DNA of 42,854 nt from Coleofasciculus sp. LEGE 07092 (GCF_015207375.1 NZ_JADEWY010000048.1:1-42854); one strand, 5' to 3'. Positions 16,286 to 26,205 are shown, numbered from the stretch's first letter. The notes: generated by a model not told the origin, from the letters alone. Numbers and translations are program-made.

Positions 16286-17881
16286 ATGAAATCTCATTCA
16301 TATTTAAAGAGTTTACGTTATTCTATCATCATTCTCTTAATCTTAGGAGTTTTTTTTCGATTTGTTAATCTAGACCGTAAAACCTATTGGCATGATGAAA
16401 TTTTCACCTCATTTTGGCTGGCTGGTTACACGGTAGAAGATGTAGAAAATGAAGTGGCGAAGGGGCAAGTGATTAGCGTCGAAGAGTTACTCAATTATCA
16501 GCGCCTGCATGGGGATAAAGGCTTAGTGGATACTGTTCAAGCCATTAAAGACGAAGATCCCCAGCATCCTCCCCTCTATTATGCGATCGCACGGTTTTGG
16601 GTAGGGCTACAAGGTCTTAACCCTGTACAAACTCGCATGGTATCTGTGCTGATTAGTTTTCTGGTTTTCCCTTGCCTCTATTGGTTATGTTTAGAATTAT
16701 TTGATTCATCGTTAGTGGGCTGGATAGCAATGGCGCTGTTAGCGATATCGCCCTTTCATGTTTTGTATGCCCAAGAAGCACGGCAATATAGTTTGTGGGC
16801 GGTGACGATTCTACTCTCTAGTGCGTCACTTTTACGAGCAATGAGGCAGTCAACCTTGTCTAATTGGGTTATTTATGCAGTAGGAGTGTCCCTGGTTCTT
16901 TATTCCCATTTACTGTCATTTTTACTACTCATTGGTCATAGTTTTTATATTGCTGCCATGAGTGGTTGGCGATTTAGCAAAGAATTAAGATGTTATCTTT
17001 TGGCATTGACGGCAGGACTTATTACCTTTATCCCTTGGCTAATTGTTATTGACGAGATTGGAGCCTCAGGGTGGACGGGTAATGATCTTTCATTATTGAC
17101 TCTCGGACAGCGGTGGTTACTGAACGTGACGGCGGTATTTTTCGATCCGCAAGTACTGTATAAGGAACAGCTTTTTGAGGTAAGGACTAGGGTTGATCCT
17201 GTGCCACTTGTGAGTATCAATCACCCCTTGAGTTTTTTAGTGATACCCATTTTAATTTTAGTAGGTTATGCTATTTATTTTCTGATCCGCAATACTCCTA
17301 AACGGACTTGGTTATTGATTATCGTTTTAATCGGATCTACTGGCTTACTTCTCGGATTACCCGATTTAATTGTTGGCGGACAGCGCTCTAGTATTGCTCG
17401 ATACCAGATTCCTTGTTTATTAGGAATTCAGGTAGCGGTTGCTTACTTGCTCACGACTAAAATTACCACGCTCTCGGTTAAAGTCGGGCAACAAAAATTG
17501 TGGCAAATTGTGACGGTTGTTCTGATTTCATTGGGGGTTGTGTCTTGTGCCATGAGTGCGCAGGCGCAAACGTGGTGGACTAAGTACAGCAGCTATTATG
17601 ACCCTGAAGTTGCTCAGAAGATTAACGCAAGTTCGTCTCCCCTAGTTATTAGTAATAGTATAGTACGAACCACAGGTCTTAGTTATCTCCTCGACTCCCA
17701 AGTTTCGTTACTGTTGTTGGGAGGAGAAGAACCACCATTGCCTAATTTTTCTACTAATTTTAGCGATGTGTTTTTGTATCAATCTTCTAGTGAATTTCGC
17801 GATCAATTTGAGCAACAGCCGAACTATAAGGTTGAACCTATTCATCTGCTGGGTCAGCTTTGGCGTGTTAGTTTAAAATAG
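16286..17881 (+). CDS. Glycosyltransferase family 39-like membrane protein
   Basis: A 531-residue GT-C type protein. The first periplasmic loop carries RFVNLDRKTYWHDEIFTSFWL, where the HDE acidic motif is typical of GT39/PMT-like lipid-linked-sugar transferases such as ArnT. QHPPLYYAIARFW and YAQEARQYSLWAV are two further hallmarks of the family. About ten hydrophobic segments follow, then a short soluble C-terminus. It probably transfers a sugar from a polyprenyl-phosphate carrier on the periplasmic side; donor and acceptor are unknown. It stands between two paralogous membrane proteins, suggesting a surface-glycan setting. Confidence 0.85.
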   Translation: MKSHSYLKSLRYSIIILLILGVFFRFVNLDRKTYWHDEIFTSFWLAGYTVEDVENEVAKGQVISVEELLNYQRLHGDKGLVDTVQAIKDEDPQHPPLYYAIARFWVGLQGLNPVQTRMVSVLISFLVFPCLYWLCLELFDSSLVGWIAMALLAISPFHVLYAQEARQYSLWAVTILLSSASLLRAMRQSTLSNWVIYAVGVSLVLYSHLLSFLLLIGHSFYIAAMSGWRFSKELRCYLLALTAGLITFIPWLIVIDEIGASGWTGNDLSLLTLGQRWLLNVTAVFFDPQVLYKEQLFEVRTRVDPVPLVSINHPLSFLVIPILILVGYAIYFLIRNTPKRTWLLIIVLIGSTGLLLGLPDLIVGGQRSSIARYQIPCLLGIQVAVAYLLTTKITTLSVKVGQQKLWQIVTVVLISLGVVSCAMSAQAQTWWTKYSSYYDPEVAQKINASSSPLVISNSIVRTTGLSYLLDSQVSLLLLGGEEPPLPNFSTNFSDVFLYQSSSEFRDQFEQQPNYKVEPIHLLGQLWRVSLK

Positions 17882-17888
17882 GAGATAG

Positions 17889-17909
17889 GGGGAGTGGGGA
17901 GTGGGGAAA
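17889..17909. repeat. Short tandem heptamer repeat (GGGGAGT, STRR type)
   Basis: About three tandem GGGGAGT-like units begin 8 bases after the GT39 stop codon, in the opposite orientation to the CCCCATT repeats at 9636-9657. Confidence 0.5.
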
Positions 17910-17993
17910 AGATTTAATGTACCTCACGACTTTAGGAAAAGCTATATAGGTTTTTTATATTTCCTATAAAAGGGGAATCGTCAAGGATAAGGT

Positions 17994-19892
17994 GTGCCAA
18001 AAGTGACTGCTCAGACATCCTCTCCGTCTAAACTTCAGAGAATCTTTTGGTTAGCCCTGAGTTTAATGTTTGCCGTCATTTACAGTAGTCTGGCGCTACA
18101 ACAAGCGTTTAGTGCTGATTATGTGGTACAGGATGATGCAAGGCAGCACGTCTTTTGGATGCAGCGATTTTTAGACTCTCAGTTGTTTCCCAACGATCGC
18201 ATCGCGGATTATTTCCAATCGGTTGTTCCGGTTGGGTATCGTACTTTATACCAGTTAATGGCAGCAGTAGGAATCGAACCTCTGGTTTTGAGTAAAGTTC
18301 TGCCATTCGTGCTGAGTTTAATTACTACAGGTTATTGCTTTGGTGTCACGTTACAGATATTACCTGTACCCGTGGCGGGATTTATCAGTTCGCTGTTGCT
18401 GAATCAAACCCTCTGGATGCGGGATGATTTAGTATCGGCGACGCCGAGAGCGTTTGTTTATCCGTTGCTTTTGGTGTTCTGGTACTATTTGTTACGGCGA
18501 TCGCTTTTACCTAGTTTGGGTGCGATCGCTCTGCAAGGATTGTTTTATCCTCAAAGTGTCTTTATCTCCAGTGGGTTGCTGATTATACAGTTGGGGAAGT
18601 GGGAACGGGGGTGGTTCCGGTTTTCTAAGGAAAGGAGAGAGTATTACTTCAGTGCGGCGGGTTTGGCAGTGGCGCTGTTGGTAATGCTGCCTTATGCTTT
18701 AACTACCTCGGAATTTGAGCCAATTGTTACCGCAACTCAGGCAAGAGGGATGCGGGAATTTTGGGCGGGGGGACGTGCTAGCTTTTTTAATGATAATTTC
18801 TGGGAGTTCTGGTTGAATGGCGATCGCAGTGGCATTTTACCCCGGCGGCAGTCTCTGCCGATACTATTATATGGGGCATTTTTATTACCTTTACTGCTGC
18901 AATTTTCGATTCGATTTCCCCTGAGTCGGCAGGTGAAGGGTGGGGTGATGCTCTTACCGCAAATTATTTTAGTATCCCTGAGCCTCTTTTTTGCCGCTAA
19001 CGCCCTGCTATTTAAACTTCATTTACCGAGTCGCTATACAGAACATACCTTACGACTCGTCTTACCCCTAGCCACGGGAATGGCGTTGACTATTCTATTG
19101 GATGGAATTTTTCATTGGGGGGAACACGCTAAACGTATTCCCAAGCTATCATCCAATTTCAATAGGGATGTACAGCCCTTTCCGAGTCGGTATGATACAT
19201 TTCCCCCCTTGATAAGGGGGGTTAGGGGGGTCAAAATGTACTTCATTGAGTTGCAAACCCCTGTACTACCAGTCGGGTTGGCAGCACTAGTGGGAATTAT
19301 CCTGATTTTTTATCCCAGTTTTGTGAAAGAGTTTCCCAAAACCGCCTATGAAGTGGGACAAGTGCCCGAATTGTACGAGTTTTTTGCCAGTCAGCCGAAA
19401 GATAGCCTCATCGCCTCCCTATCGAGAGAAGCGGATAACTTACCCACCTTTTCTCACCGTTCGATTTTGGTGAGTTGGGAATATGCCATTCCTTACCACT
19501 TGGGTTACTATAAGCCCTTTCGCCAACGTGCGATCGCTTTAATTCGTGCTCAGTACAGTCCAGAGTTAGGGGAGATAAGAGCGTTTATTGAAAACTATGG
19601 TATAGATTTTTGGCTGCTGGAACGAAGTGCCTTTACATCGGAGTACGTGGCTAATAGTAAATGGATACAACAGTTTCAACCGATAGCAACAGAGGCGGAA
19701 GTTCGGTTGAACCAAGGCACGACGTTAGCGTTGCCAGGTTTGATGGAGGAGTGCTCGGTTTTTGAAGCGAAGGGGTTGGTGGTGCTGGAGGCAAAATGTA
19801 TTGTGGCAGGGGAGTTGGGAGTTGGGAGTAAGATTTCCGGAGTTCATTACAAATCCCGATGGGTAAAAGACTTAGCATCCTTCCCCGCATAA
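17994..19892 (+). CDS. Polytopic membrane protein, paralogue B (putative GT-C-like), with an in-frame repeat insertion
   Basis: A 632-residue paralogue of the proteins at 11634 and 35209. It shares the first span ([19 protein letters not shown]), the loop [15 protein letters not shown] with [12 protein letters not shown], the middle [19 protein letters not shown] and the C-terminal VPELYEFF and [13 protein letters not shown]. About 33 extra residues near 386-421 ([21 protein letters not shown]) are absent from both paralogues and come from a dispersed repeat. The C-terminal 15 residues run antisense into proA. The start is GTG at 17994, with AAGGAT 5-11 bases upstream. Function unknown; a membrane glycosyltransferase is the best guess. 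Confidence 0.82.
   Translation: MPKVTAQTSSPSKLQRIFWLALSLMFAVIYSSLALQQAFSADYVVQDDARQHVFWMQRFLDSQLFPNDRIADYFQSVVPVGYRTLYQLMAAVGIEPLVLSKVLPFVLSLITTGYCFGVTLQILPVPVAGFISSLLLNQTLWMRDDLVSATPRAFVYPLLLVFWYYLLRRSLLPSLGAIALQGLFYPQSVFISSGLLIIQLGKWERGWFRFSKERREYYFSAAGLAVALLVMLPYALTTSEFEPIVTATQARGMREFWAGGRASFFNDNFWEFWLNGDRSGILPRRQSLPILLYGAFLLPLLLQFSIRFPLSRQVKGGVMLLPQIILVSLSLFFAANALLFKLHLPSRYTEHTLRLVLPLATGMALTILLDGIFHWGEHAKRIPKLSSNFNRDVQPFPSRYDTFPPLIRGVRGVKMYFIELQTPVLPVGLAALVGIILIFYPSFVKEFPKTAYEVGQVPELYEFFASQPKDSLIASLSREADNLPTFSHRSILVSWEYAIPYHLGYYKPFRQRAIALIRAQYSPELGEIRAFIENYGIDFWLLERSAFTSEYVANSKWIQQFQPIATEAEVRLNQGTTLALPGLMEECSVFEAKGLVVLEAKCIVAGELGVGSKISGVHYKSRWVKDLASFPA
19203..19230. repeat. Interspersed hairpin repeat inside a coding region
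   Basis: CCCCCCTTGATAAGGGGGG followed by TTAGGGGGG is the same element type as at 14113-14143. Here it is translated in frame as PLIRGVRG within paralogue B. The wider insertion spans roughly 19150-19260. Confidence 0.7.
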
Positions 19893-21151
19893 GTTGCAAC
19901 AATATGCCCTTGACCCACCATCTGATACTTATACGTCACCAACCCTTCCAACCCTACCGGTCCGCGAGGCGGTAACTGGTGGGTACTAATTCCCACCTCT
20001 GCACCAAACCCATAACGGAAACCATCAGCAAAGCGGGTAGAACAGTTGTGGAAAACATTCGCTGCATCCACTTGATTGAGGAACGTCTCGGCAATTTCCT
20101 CATCTTCGGTAACAATGGCATCCGTATGCCCAGAACCGTAGGTATTAATATGATGAATCGCCTCCTCTAAGGAGTCCACCACTTTAATCGACAGAATCAA
20201 ATCGTTGTATTCTGTAGACCAATCCTCCTCAGTCGCTGCTGAAATATCCACAATCTTACAAGTGGCATCATCCCCCCGTAATTCCACACTCCGTTCCTTC
20301 AAAGCAGTTACTGCTAACGGCAGGAAACTCGGTGCGATCGCAGAATGAACTAGCAATGTTTCAATGGCATTACAAACCGCCGGATATTGGGTTTTAGCAT
20401 CAACTGTAATATTAACTGCCTTATCCAGTTCAGCCGCCCGATCAATATAAAGATGACAAATCCCATCAGCATGACCAAGTACCGGGATGCGAGTATTGTC
20501 CTGTACAAACCGGACAAAGGAATTTGACCCTCTGGGAATAATTAAATCAACATACTCGTCAAGCTGCAACAGCGCCATGGTTTCCTGGCGGGTGGTTAAT
20601 AGCTGAACCCCTGCCGGATCGACTGCACTTGTCGATAATCCTTTATGAATAGCATTAACAATCGCTTCGCAAGAACGAGTCGCTTCCTTCCCACCTTTGA
20701 GAATCACCCCATTCCCCGACTTCACCGCTAAAGAGGTAATTTGCATCACGGCATCGGGACGCGCTTCAAAGATAACCCCCAATACTCCCAACGGACAACT
20801 TACCCGCTTCAGGACTAATCCCTGATCCAATTCGCGGTGAATTTGCATCGCACCTACAGGATCGCTGAGTTTCCCCACATCCCGCACCCCTTCTATCGCC
20901 GCCTTCAGCTTCGTCTCGTCCAACTTCAGGCGATTGTAAAGGGGTTTGGCAATGCCGTCTGCCTCAGCCCCTTGGCAATCCGCTACGTTTGCTGCCAAAA
21001 TGTCTGCTGTGGCAGCTTCTAACCCTTGAGCGATCGCTTCGATTGCCTGATTTTTTGCTTCCGTAGAGAGAACCGCTAACTGCCGTGCTGCCTGACGGGT
21101 GGCTTGAGCAATTGTGCGTAGGGGTAGGGAAGCCGCTTGAGTCGTTGTCAT
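19847..21151 (-). CDS. proA: Gamma-glutamyl phosphate reductase (glutamate-5-semialdehyde dehydrogenase)
   Basis: A 434-residue ProA that makes glutamate-5-semialdehyde from glutamyl-5-phosphate with NADPH, the second step of proline synthesis. Diagnostic segments: [47 protein letters not shown], the catalytic cysteine in [27 protein letters not shown] and the C-terminal [18 protein letters not shown] with [10 protein letters not shown]. Length is as usual for the family. I chose the ATG at 21151 ([11 protein letters not shown]), since nine further residues upstream look non-coding. No proB is adjacent. Its 3' end overlaps the convergent membrane protein gene by 46 bases. Confidence 0.96.
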   Translation of the reverse strand: MTTTQAASLPLRTIAQATRQAARQLAVLSTEAKNQAIEAIAQGLEAATADILAANVADCQGAEADGIAKPLYNRLKLDETKLKAAIEGVRDVGKLSDPVGAMQIHRELDQGLVLKRVSCPLGVLGVIFEARPDAVMQITSLAVKSGNGVILKGGKEATRSCEAIVNAIHKGLSTSAVDPAGVQLLTTRQETMALLQLDEYVDLIIPRGSNSFVRFVQDNTRIPVLGHADGICHLYIDRAAELDKAVNITVDAKTQYPAVCNAIETLLVHSAIAPSFLPLAVTALKERSVELRGDDATCKIVDISAATEEDWSTEYNDLILSIKVVDSLEEAIHHINTYGSGHTDAIVTEDEEIAETFLNQVDAANVFHNCSTRFADGFRYGFGAEVGISTHQLPPRGPVGLEGLVTYKYQMVGQGHIVATYAGKDAKSFTHRDL

Positions 21152-21339
21152 GATTGGGAGTCGATACCGACAAGTCATCCGCAGTTTAACAAAATTCTGC
21201 CTAGAAATCGTGACCCGATACCCCTATGCTAACCCCCAAGGCTACCTGGGGAAATAGGACAAGCTGATGATAGGGCAAATCGTATCCGTATTTCTATGGA
21301 AATTGCCTAGAAGTGGGGATGGAAAATTCCTAGATTTTA

Positions 21340-21456
21340 CGGATTCTAACTGCCCTTGAGAGCGAATATCCTCAGCAATATAAGGACAAGGAAACAAACT
21401 CTCAGTTGTAGATGCATAACCTGGCAGGAGTCTCCATCTGCCAGGCTTTTTCTTTT
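21340..21456 (+). ncRNA. Candidate small RNA (Yfr2/Cyano-1-like) with its terminator
   Basis: TTGAGAG (21357-21363) can pair with CTCTCAG (21399-21405), enclosing a large loop with AAGGACAAGGAAACAAA, which contains the GGAAACA element of the cyanobacterial Yfr2 family. A strong intrinsic terminator follows at 21420-21456. No protein gene ends just upstream on this strand, so an independent short transcript of about 100-120 nt is a natural reading. The 5' end is uncertain, and only one of the two GGAAACA repeats that I recall for Yfr2 is intact. Confidence 0.42.
21420..21456 (+). terminator. Rho-independent terminator
   Basis: CCTGGCAG (21420-21427), a 10-base loop, CTGCCAGG (21438-21445), then CTTTTTCTTTT: a perfect 8-bp GC-rich stem and a T-tract. 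It reads on the plus strand, where the only upstream transcript would be the candidate small RNA. It ends 10 bases before the stop of the opposing DUF4388 gene. Confidence 0.8.
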
Positions 21457-21465
21457 GAATGATCT

Positions 21466-22182
21466 CTAGGACATCGCTGAGGCGAATTTAGATTTGGGGA
21501 TGTCATAGGGACGATAGTACAACTCAACAATTTGAGCCAAGTCAGCCAACGTGTAATCGGTTTCAAACAAGGACAAGTGTAGGGAATGGAAAAAGGCAAT
21601 ATCCATTGTTAAGCCAATTTGATGGCAAAACATATCCGGTTTAGTGTTCAAACCATTTTTTTCTTGCCGAATTCTTCTGGCTACAAAGAGTTGTTTCAAA
21701 ACCACAAATTTTTGCAATAAAACCTCCACTACAGTTACTGGTAAGCTCAAACCCGTCATTTCTTGAGTCGGAAATGGGGCATTTTGCTCGAATTTAAAGT
21801 GAGCATCTTTGAGTTTAAATAAAACACAAAATTGCTGCACCAGTTGAACTTGAAAAAGATGCTCGAGTTGTTCGGCTCGTAAGACTCCCTGCTTTCGTAA
21901 GTACAACCCCAAGGGTTGATCGGCAGGTCGCAACTGAGCTAATTTAGTAACGACGCGATCGCTAACCCACTGATACTGCTGGATCAATGACAGCAAGCCA
22001 TTCTCGTTTAACTCGCTCGCCGCCGCTACAATACTACCATTCTCTACCCAGATATAATGATGGGATGCTGGTGAAGATTCAGGCAAAACCCGAAGTGTTA
22101 GCATCCCAGTTTTACTACCGCTATCGATAAACCGGAAAATTTCCGGTAGGGAAAAATCAGACAGAAAACCTATAATGGACAT
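21466..22182 (-). CDS. DUF4388 (PATAN-type) protein
   Basis: A 238-residue protein. The N-terminal part MSIIGFLSDFSLPEIFRFIDSGSKTGMLTL, with YIWVENGSIVAAAS and GLYLRKQGVL, and the later LFKLKDAHFKFEQNAPFP match the DUF4388/PATAN domain, found in the N-terminal region of PatA-type cyanobacterial regulators. Unlike PatA it has no receiver domain, so it is a stand-alone PATAN protein. PATAN proteins are proposed to take part in signalling, for example with phototaxis or two-component systems. It is divergent from trpB across 128 bases. Confidence 0.8.
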   Translation of the reverse strand: MSIIGFLSDFSLPEIFRFIDSGSKTGMLTLRVLPESSPASHHYIWVENGSIVAAASELNENGLLSLIQQYQWVSDRVVTKLAQLRPADQPLGLYLRKQGVLRAEQLEHLFQVQLVQQFCVLFKLKDAHFKFEQNAPFPTQEMTGLSLPVTVVEVLLQKFVVLKQLFVARRIRQEKNGLNTKPDMFCHQIGLTMDIAFFHSLHLSLFETDYTLADLAQIVELYYRPYDIPKSKFASAMS

Positions 22183-22275
22183 CGCTGTTGAGTTGAATTG
22201 AAAGCCTAGGACTATTCTCTCGTTAACGGTTGAGCCTGACAGCCCTTACCTCGAAAACCGGGGCAAGGGTCGTTT

Positions 22276-22281
22276 TATAAT
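22276..22281 (+). promoter_or_regulatory. Candidate -10 box for trpB
   Basis: An exact TATAAT lies 30 bases upstream of the trpB GTG start. No good -35 box at 17 bases is visible, so this is a weak prediction. Confidence 0.35.
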
Positions 22282-22310
22282 GAAGGGATGTCGTTGTATT
22301 TTCAGTAGCT

Positions 22311-23573
22311 GTGACCACAACCCCTCTTCCACCGAATTCCCAATCCCCTGCCAGTACTGCTGCCCAGCAACCAGATGCCTTGGGGCGCTTTGGGAAATTT
22401 GGGGGTAAGTACGTGCCAGAAACCTTGATGCCTGCTCTGTTTGAACTAGAGCAGTCCTTTGCACAATACCGCAACGATCCAAATTTCCAACAGGAGCTAC
22501 AACAGTTACTCAAAGATTATGTGGGACGTCCTAGTCCTCTCTATTTTGCCGAACGCCTTACTGCCCATTATGCTAAACCCAATGGCAGTAGCCCAGAAAT
22601 TTATCTAAAACGAGAAGACTTAAACCATACCGGTGCCCACAAAATCAACAACGCTCTCGCTCAGGTACTGCTAGCCAAGCGGATGGGTAAACAGCGAATC
22701 ATTGCTGAGACGGGTGCCGGTCAGCACGGTGTAGCAACGGCAACCGTATGCGCTCGCTTCGGTCTAGAATGCATCATCTATATGGGCGTTCACGATATGG
22801 AGCGGCAGGCATTGAACGTGTTTCGGATGCGGCTGATGGGAGCTAAAGTACAGCCCGTAGCTGCTGGTACGGGGACTCTCAAAGATGCTACCTCTGAAGC
22901 CATTCGCGACTGGGTTACAAATGTAGAAACCACTCACTATATCTTAGGTTCAGTCGCAGGTCCCCATCCCTACCCGATGATGGTGCGCGACTTTCAGGCA
23001 ATCATCGGTCAAGAAACCCGCACTCAATGCCAGGAGAAGTGGGGCGGTTTACCCGATATTCTGCTTGCCTGTGTAGGCGGTGGTTCAAATGCAATGGGAC
23101 TATTTCACGAATTTGTTCAAGAACCCAGCGTGCGACTTATTGGCATTGAAGCCGCAGGGGAAGGTGTAGATTCCCAGAAGCACGCCGCCACTCTGACACA
23201 GGGGCGTCCGGGTGTGTTGCACGGTGCCATGAGCTACTTGCTCCAAGATACAGAGGGTCAGGTAGTCGAAGCGCATTCGATCAGTGCTGGACTCGACTAT
23301 CCCGGTGTCGGTCCTGAACACAGCTATTTAAAAGATAGCGCCAGAGCTGAGTATTATAGTGTGACTGACCAAGACGCGATCGCTGCCTTTCGACGCCTAT
23401 CGGAACTGGAAGGAATTATCCCGGCTTTGGAAACAGCTCATGCGATCGCCTATCTAGAAACCCTTTGCCCTCAACTCAACGGCAGTCCCCGTATCGTCAT
23501 TAACTGTTCCGGTCGGGGCGATAAGGATGTTCAGACGATTGGCAAGTTCATCCATCTAGGCACTGAGGATTAG
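22311..23573 (+). CDS. trpB: Tryptophan synthase beta chain
   Basis: A 420-residue TrpB, which condenses indole with serine to make tryptophan using pyridoxal phosphate, in complex with the alpha subunit. [19 protein letters not shown] opens the family; the PLP lysine is Lys111 in [27 protein letters not shown] is the catalytic loop with the conserved glutamate; GGGSNAMG binds the cofactor phosphate; and [10 protein letters not shown] closes the protein. The GTG start gives a 24-residue leader before the conserved core, normal in cyanobacteria. trpA is not adjacent, as is common in this phylum. Confidence 0.97.
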   Translation: MTTTPLPPNSQSPASTAAQQPDALGRFGKFGGKYVPETLMPALFELEQSFAQYRNDPNFQQELQQLLKDYVGRPSPLYFAERLTAHYAKPNGSSPEIYLKREDLNHTGAHKINNALAQVLLAKRMGKQRIIAETGAGQHGVATATVCARFGLECIIYMGVHDMERQALNVFRMRLMGAKVQPVAAGTGTLKDATSEAIRDWVTNVETTHYILGSVAGPHPYPMMVRDFQAIIGQETRTQCQEKWGGLPDILLACVGGGSNAMGLFHEFVQEPSVRLIGIEAAGEGVDSQKHAATLTQGRPGVLHGAMSYLLQDTEGQVVEAHSISAGLDYPGVGPEHSYLKDSARAEYYSVTDQDAIAAFRRLSELEGIIPALETAHAIAYLETLCPQLNGSPRIVINCSGRGDKDVQTIGKFIHLGTED

Positions 23574-23626
23574 GCAGCAACACAACTACCGGGTCAAATG
23601 ACAACCTTCACCAGTTAACTTTAGTT

Positions 23627-24157
23627 GTGCCAACCTACTTAGTCGTCAGTTTGCTAGTCCTGGTCGGTGGATTGAGCAGTTGCAGTTCTGCTGTTAGTAT
23701 CAATCCATCCCTACCCAGTGATAGCGCCTCAACCTCAGACGTATCTCAAGAGTCAAGTTCCGGTGAATTTACGAATTTGGAAGACGCAGTTTACCAGCAA
23801 ATCAACCAATATCGTCTCTCCCGCAATTTGCCTCCCCTAACGCTCAACGATCGCATCAGCAAACAGGCAAGACTGCATAGTTCGGCGATGGCAACGGGTC
23901 AGGTGCCCTTTAGTCATCAAGGATTTGATCAACGCATCCGAGCCATTGCTGCATCTATACCTTATAGCAGTGCAGCGGAAAATGTTGCCTATAACCAAGG
24001 TCATCGTGATCCAGCACAGCAGGCTGTTCAGGGTTGGCTGAAAAGCCCCGGTCATCGCCAAAATATTGAAGGTGAGTTTGACCTCACTGGTATTGGCATT
24101 AGCAAAAATGCTCAGGGCGAGTATTACTTCACGCAAATTTTTATCAAACGTCGGTAA
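23627..24157 (+). CDS. CAP/SCP-domain lipoprotein
   Basis: A 176-residue protein starting with GTG. A signal peptide (LVVSLLVLVGGLSSC) ends in a lipobox-like site with Cys19. A Ser/Thr-rich linker leads to a CAP (SCP/PR-1) domain: AVYQQINQYRLSRNLPPLTLND, LHSSAMATGQVPFSHQGFDQR, ENVAYNQGHRDPAQQAVQGWLKSPGHRQNI, then a beta hairpin ending YYFTQIFIKR. The bacterial CAP domain is an extracytoplasmic module of unknown biochemical role. It lies between trpB (53 bases upstream) and an RNase D gene (44 bases downstream) on the same strand. Confidence 0.88.
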   Translation: MPTYLVVSLLVLVGGLSSCSSAVSINPSLPSDSASTSDVSQESSSGEFTNLEDAVYQQINQYRLSRNLPPLTLNDRISKQARLHSSAMATGQVPFSHQGFDQRIRAIAASIPYSSAAENVAYNQGHRDPAQQAVQGWLKSPGHRQNIEGEFDLTGIGISKNAQGEYYFTQIFIKRR

Positions 24158-24201
24158 CTCGCTACCATCAACCGTTTTCTCCTCCACTTTACCGCGAACC
24201 C

Positions 24202-24852
24202 ATGACCAACCCATCCGTCGAGAAAAAATTGGCAGATTTTCAAGTATGCGATCGCGACCTGACTGAGGCTCTGTGTCAAGACTATCTAACCGCCGATGCC
24301 ATCGCAGTAGATACGGAAACTATGGGACTCATCTACCAACGCGATCGCCTATGCCTCGTTCAGCTCTGTGACTCAAAGGGTCGAGTCACGGTAATTCGCA
24401 TTGCTAAAGGACAGACTGAAGCGCCCAACCTCAAAAAACTACTAGAAGCCACGAACATTCTGAAAGTCTTCCACTTTGCTCGTTTCGATCTGGGTATGCT
24501 GCGGCAAAATCTCGGCATCCAAGTCCAGCCCATATTTTGCACGAAAATTGCCAGCAAGCTAGCTCGTACCTACACAAATCGCCATGGGCTTAAGGAGTTG
24601 GTTCTCGAACTCGAACAGGTTGAACTGGATAAAGGTGCCCAAAGTTCTGACTGGGGCAATCCGGAAAACCTTTCCGATGGACAATTGCAGTATGCTGCTA
24701 ATGATGTCCGTTATCTGGTAAGTCTACAGCAGAAACTAGTTACCATGCTGAAACGAGAAGACCGTTGGAAAGTGGCTCAACAGTGCTTTGAGCTTCTACC
24801 GATTATGGTAACGTTGGATTTATTGCAATACAGAGATATCTTTGAACACTAG
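24202..24852 (+). CDS. Ribonuclease D-type 3'-5' exonuclease
   Basis: A 216-residue DEDDy exonuclease. Exo I is IAVDTETMGL (Asp and Glu), Exo II is KVFHFARFDLGML (Asp) and Exo III is LQYAANDVRYLVSL (Tyr and Asp), so all metal-binding residues are present. HGLKELVLELEQVELDKGAQSSDWGN is the typical segment between Exo II and III. It lacks the C-terminal HRDC domains of enterobacterial RNase D, as short cyanobacterial and alphaproteobacterial forms do. Likely role: trimming of tRNA or other stable RNA 3' ends. Confidence 0.92.
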   Translation: MTNPSVEKKLADFQVCDRDLTEALCQDYLTADAIAVDTETMGLIYQRDRLCLVQLCDSKGRVTVIRIAKGQTEAPNLKKLLEATNILKVFHFARFDLGMLRQNLGIQVQPIFCTKIASKLARTYTNRHGLKELVLELEQVELDKGAQSSDWGNPENLSDGQLQYAANDVRYLVSLQQKLVTMLKREDRWKVAQQCFELLPIMVTLDLLQYRDIFEH

Positions 24853-24880
24853 ATCAAGGCGGCAAAACGAATGCGACCCT

Positions 24881-25291
24881 TCATGCATCACTCAGATCTT
24901 GTGGATTCTGTTCAAGGGTGGCATTCAAGGGAAGGGCTTCTACAGGATAGCCAACGGCTTTCCACGCTGCTAGACCTCCTCTAAGTTCCGAAACGTTTTT
25001 ATACCCTGCCTCGCGCAGTTGTGTAGCGATGGCAGCGGTTTCTTCGTCGGTTTCACCGTAAATGTAAATATCGCGATCAAGTTCTAGCCTGCTCAAGACT
25101 CGGTGAGTTGGTTCGTTCATGGGCAGAGGAACTGCTCCCCGAATGTGGCTGAGGTTGAACTCCCGGCGATCGCGCACGTCTAGAATTGTCAAAGCTGGTT
25201 CGCCCCAATCCAGGCGTGCCTTCAGGTCATAAACGCGGGACTGGGCTGGCAGGGTTCGAGGGTTGGGGAATATATCAAACAACCGATTCAT
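24881..25291 (-). CDS. Rhodanese-like domain protein lacking the catalytic cysteine
   Basis: A 136-residue single rhodanese domain. TILDVRDRREFNLSHIRGAVPLPMNE (CH2A-type motif) and VSELRGGLAAWKAVGYPVE are classical. The active-site loop, usually C-x(4-5)-R/S after a YC pair, reads YIYGETDEETAAI and has no cysteine, so sulfur transfer by the normal mechanism is not possible. Such inactive rhodaneses are thought to act in regulation or protein binding. The ATG at 25291 faces the def gene across a 224-base divergent gap. Confidence 0.88.
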   Translation of the reverse strand: MNRLFDIFPNPRTLPAQSRVYDLKARLDWGEPALTILDVRDRREFNLSHIRGAVPLPMNEPTHRVLSRLELDRDIYIYGETDEETAAIATQLREAGYKNVSELRGGLAAWKAVGYPVEALPLNATLEQNPQDLSDA

Positions 25292-25515
25292 TTAGCTATA
25301 CCATGTTTTGGAGCCTTCTTTGCAATGTAACAGGAATCTTTAAGATTTTCAAACTTTTGTGTAACAAAACTTGACTGATTTGCCACAATAGTAATAGAAG
25401 GACTTAACCCTATCGAGACGAATCCCTAATCCTTACGGTTCAAGTCGTTAGAACTGTTAGGATGAAAAAAATGAAATTGTTGATAATTTAGCCGTAGTCA
25501 CGCATCCTCCATCTC

Positions 25516-26088
25516 ATGAGTGCTCAAGTTATAGTCGAAAAGAAAAAACTAGAAAAACCCCCTCTAGAGATTCATTATTTAGGCGATCGCGTCTTACGTC
25601 AGCCTGCCAAGCGCGTTGCCAAAGTAGATCAAAGCATTCGGCAGTTGGCGTACCAAATGCTGCAAACCATGTATAGTTCGGATGGTATCGGTTTGGCAGC
25701 ACCCCAAGTTGGGGTTAACAAACAAATCATCGTCATCGATTGCGAACCCGATAATCCAGAAAATCCACCCCTGGTATTAATCAATCCCACGATTAAGCGG
25801 TTCGGTCGTACTTTGTGCGATGCTCAAGAAGGTTGTCTGAGTGTTCCTGGCGTCTACCTGGATGTCAAACGTCCAGAGGACGTGGAAGTGAGTTATAAAG
25901 ACGAAAACGGACGCCCAAAAACCTTAAAGGCTACTGGGTTATTATCTCGCGCCATTCAGCATGAAATGGATCACCTAAATGGGGTAATGTTTGTTGATCG
26001 CGTGGAGAATGGATTGACTATGGCAGAGGAATTGCAAAAGCATGGCTTTTCAACCCAAGCCGTTAAACCACTTGAACACTCTCCCTAA
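25516..26088 (+). CDS. def: Peptide deformylase
   Basis: A 190-residue deformylase that removes the formyl group from nascent N-terminal methionine. The three family motifs are intact: GIGLAAPQVG (residues 57-66), EGCLSVPG with the metal-ligand Cys107, and QHEMDHLNG with ligands His149 and His153 and catalytic Glu150. Metal is normally Fe2+ or Zn2+. The lysine-rich N-terminal extension (VEKKKLEKPPLEI) is common in cyanobacterial type 1 enzymes. It is followed by a probable terminator, so it is likely monocistronic. Confidence 0.96.
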   Translation: MSAQVIVEKKKLEKPPLEIHYLGDRVLRQPAKRVAKVDQSIRQLAYQMLQTMYSSDGIGLAAPQVGVNKQIIVIDCEPDNPENPPLVLINPTIKRFGRTLCDAQEGCLSVPGVYLDVKRPEDVEVSYKDENGRPKTLKATGLLSRAIQHEMDHLNGVMFVDRVENGLTMAEELQKHGFSTQAVKPLEHSP

Positions 26089-26119
26089 GAATTCAAACGG
26101 TTCAGCCTCCTGTCTCAAG

Positions 26120-26149
26120 CTCATGGATTTTTCCATGGGCAAATTTTTC
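26120..26149 (+). terminator. Probable intrinsic terminator after def
   Basis: CTCATGGA (26120-26127), loop TTTT, TCCATGGG (26132-26139), then CAAATTTTTC. It is an 8-bp stem with one G-T pair and a short T-run, 32 bases after the def stop. Confidence 0.55.
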
Positions 26150-26205
26150 TATTCTGATTTCCTATTCCCTAGTCTTTTTCCAATCAACCTGAAATCCTCA
26201 ATCGA

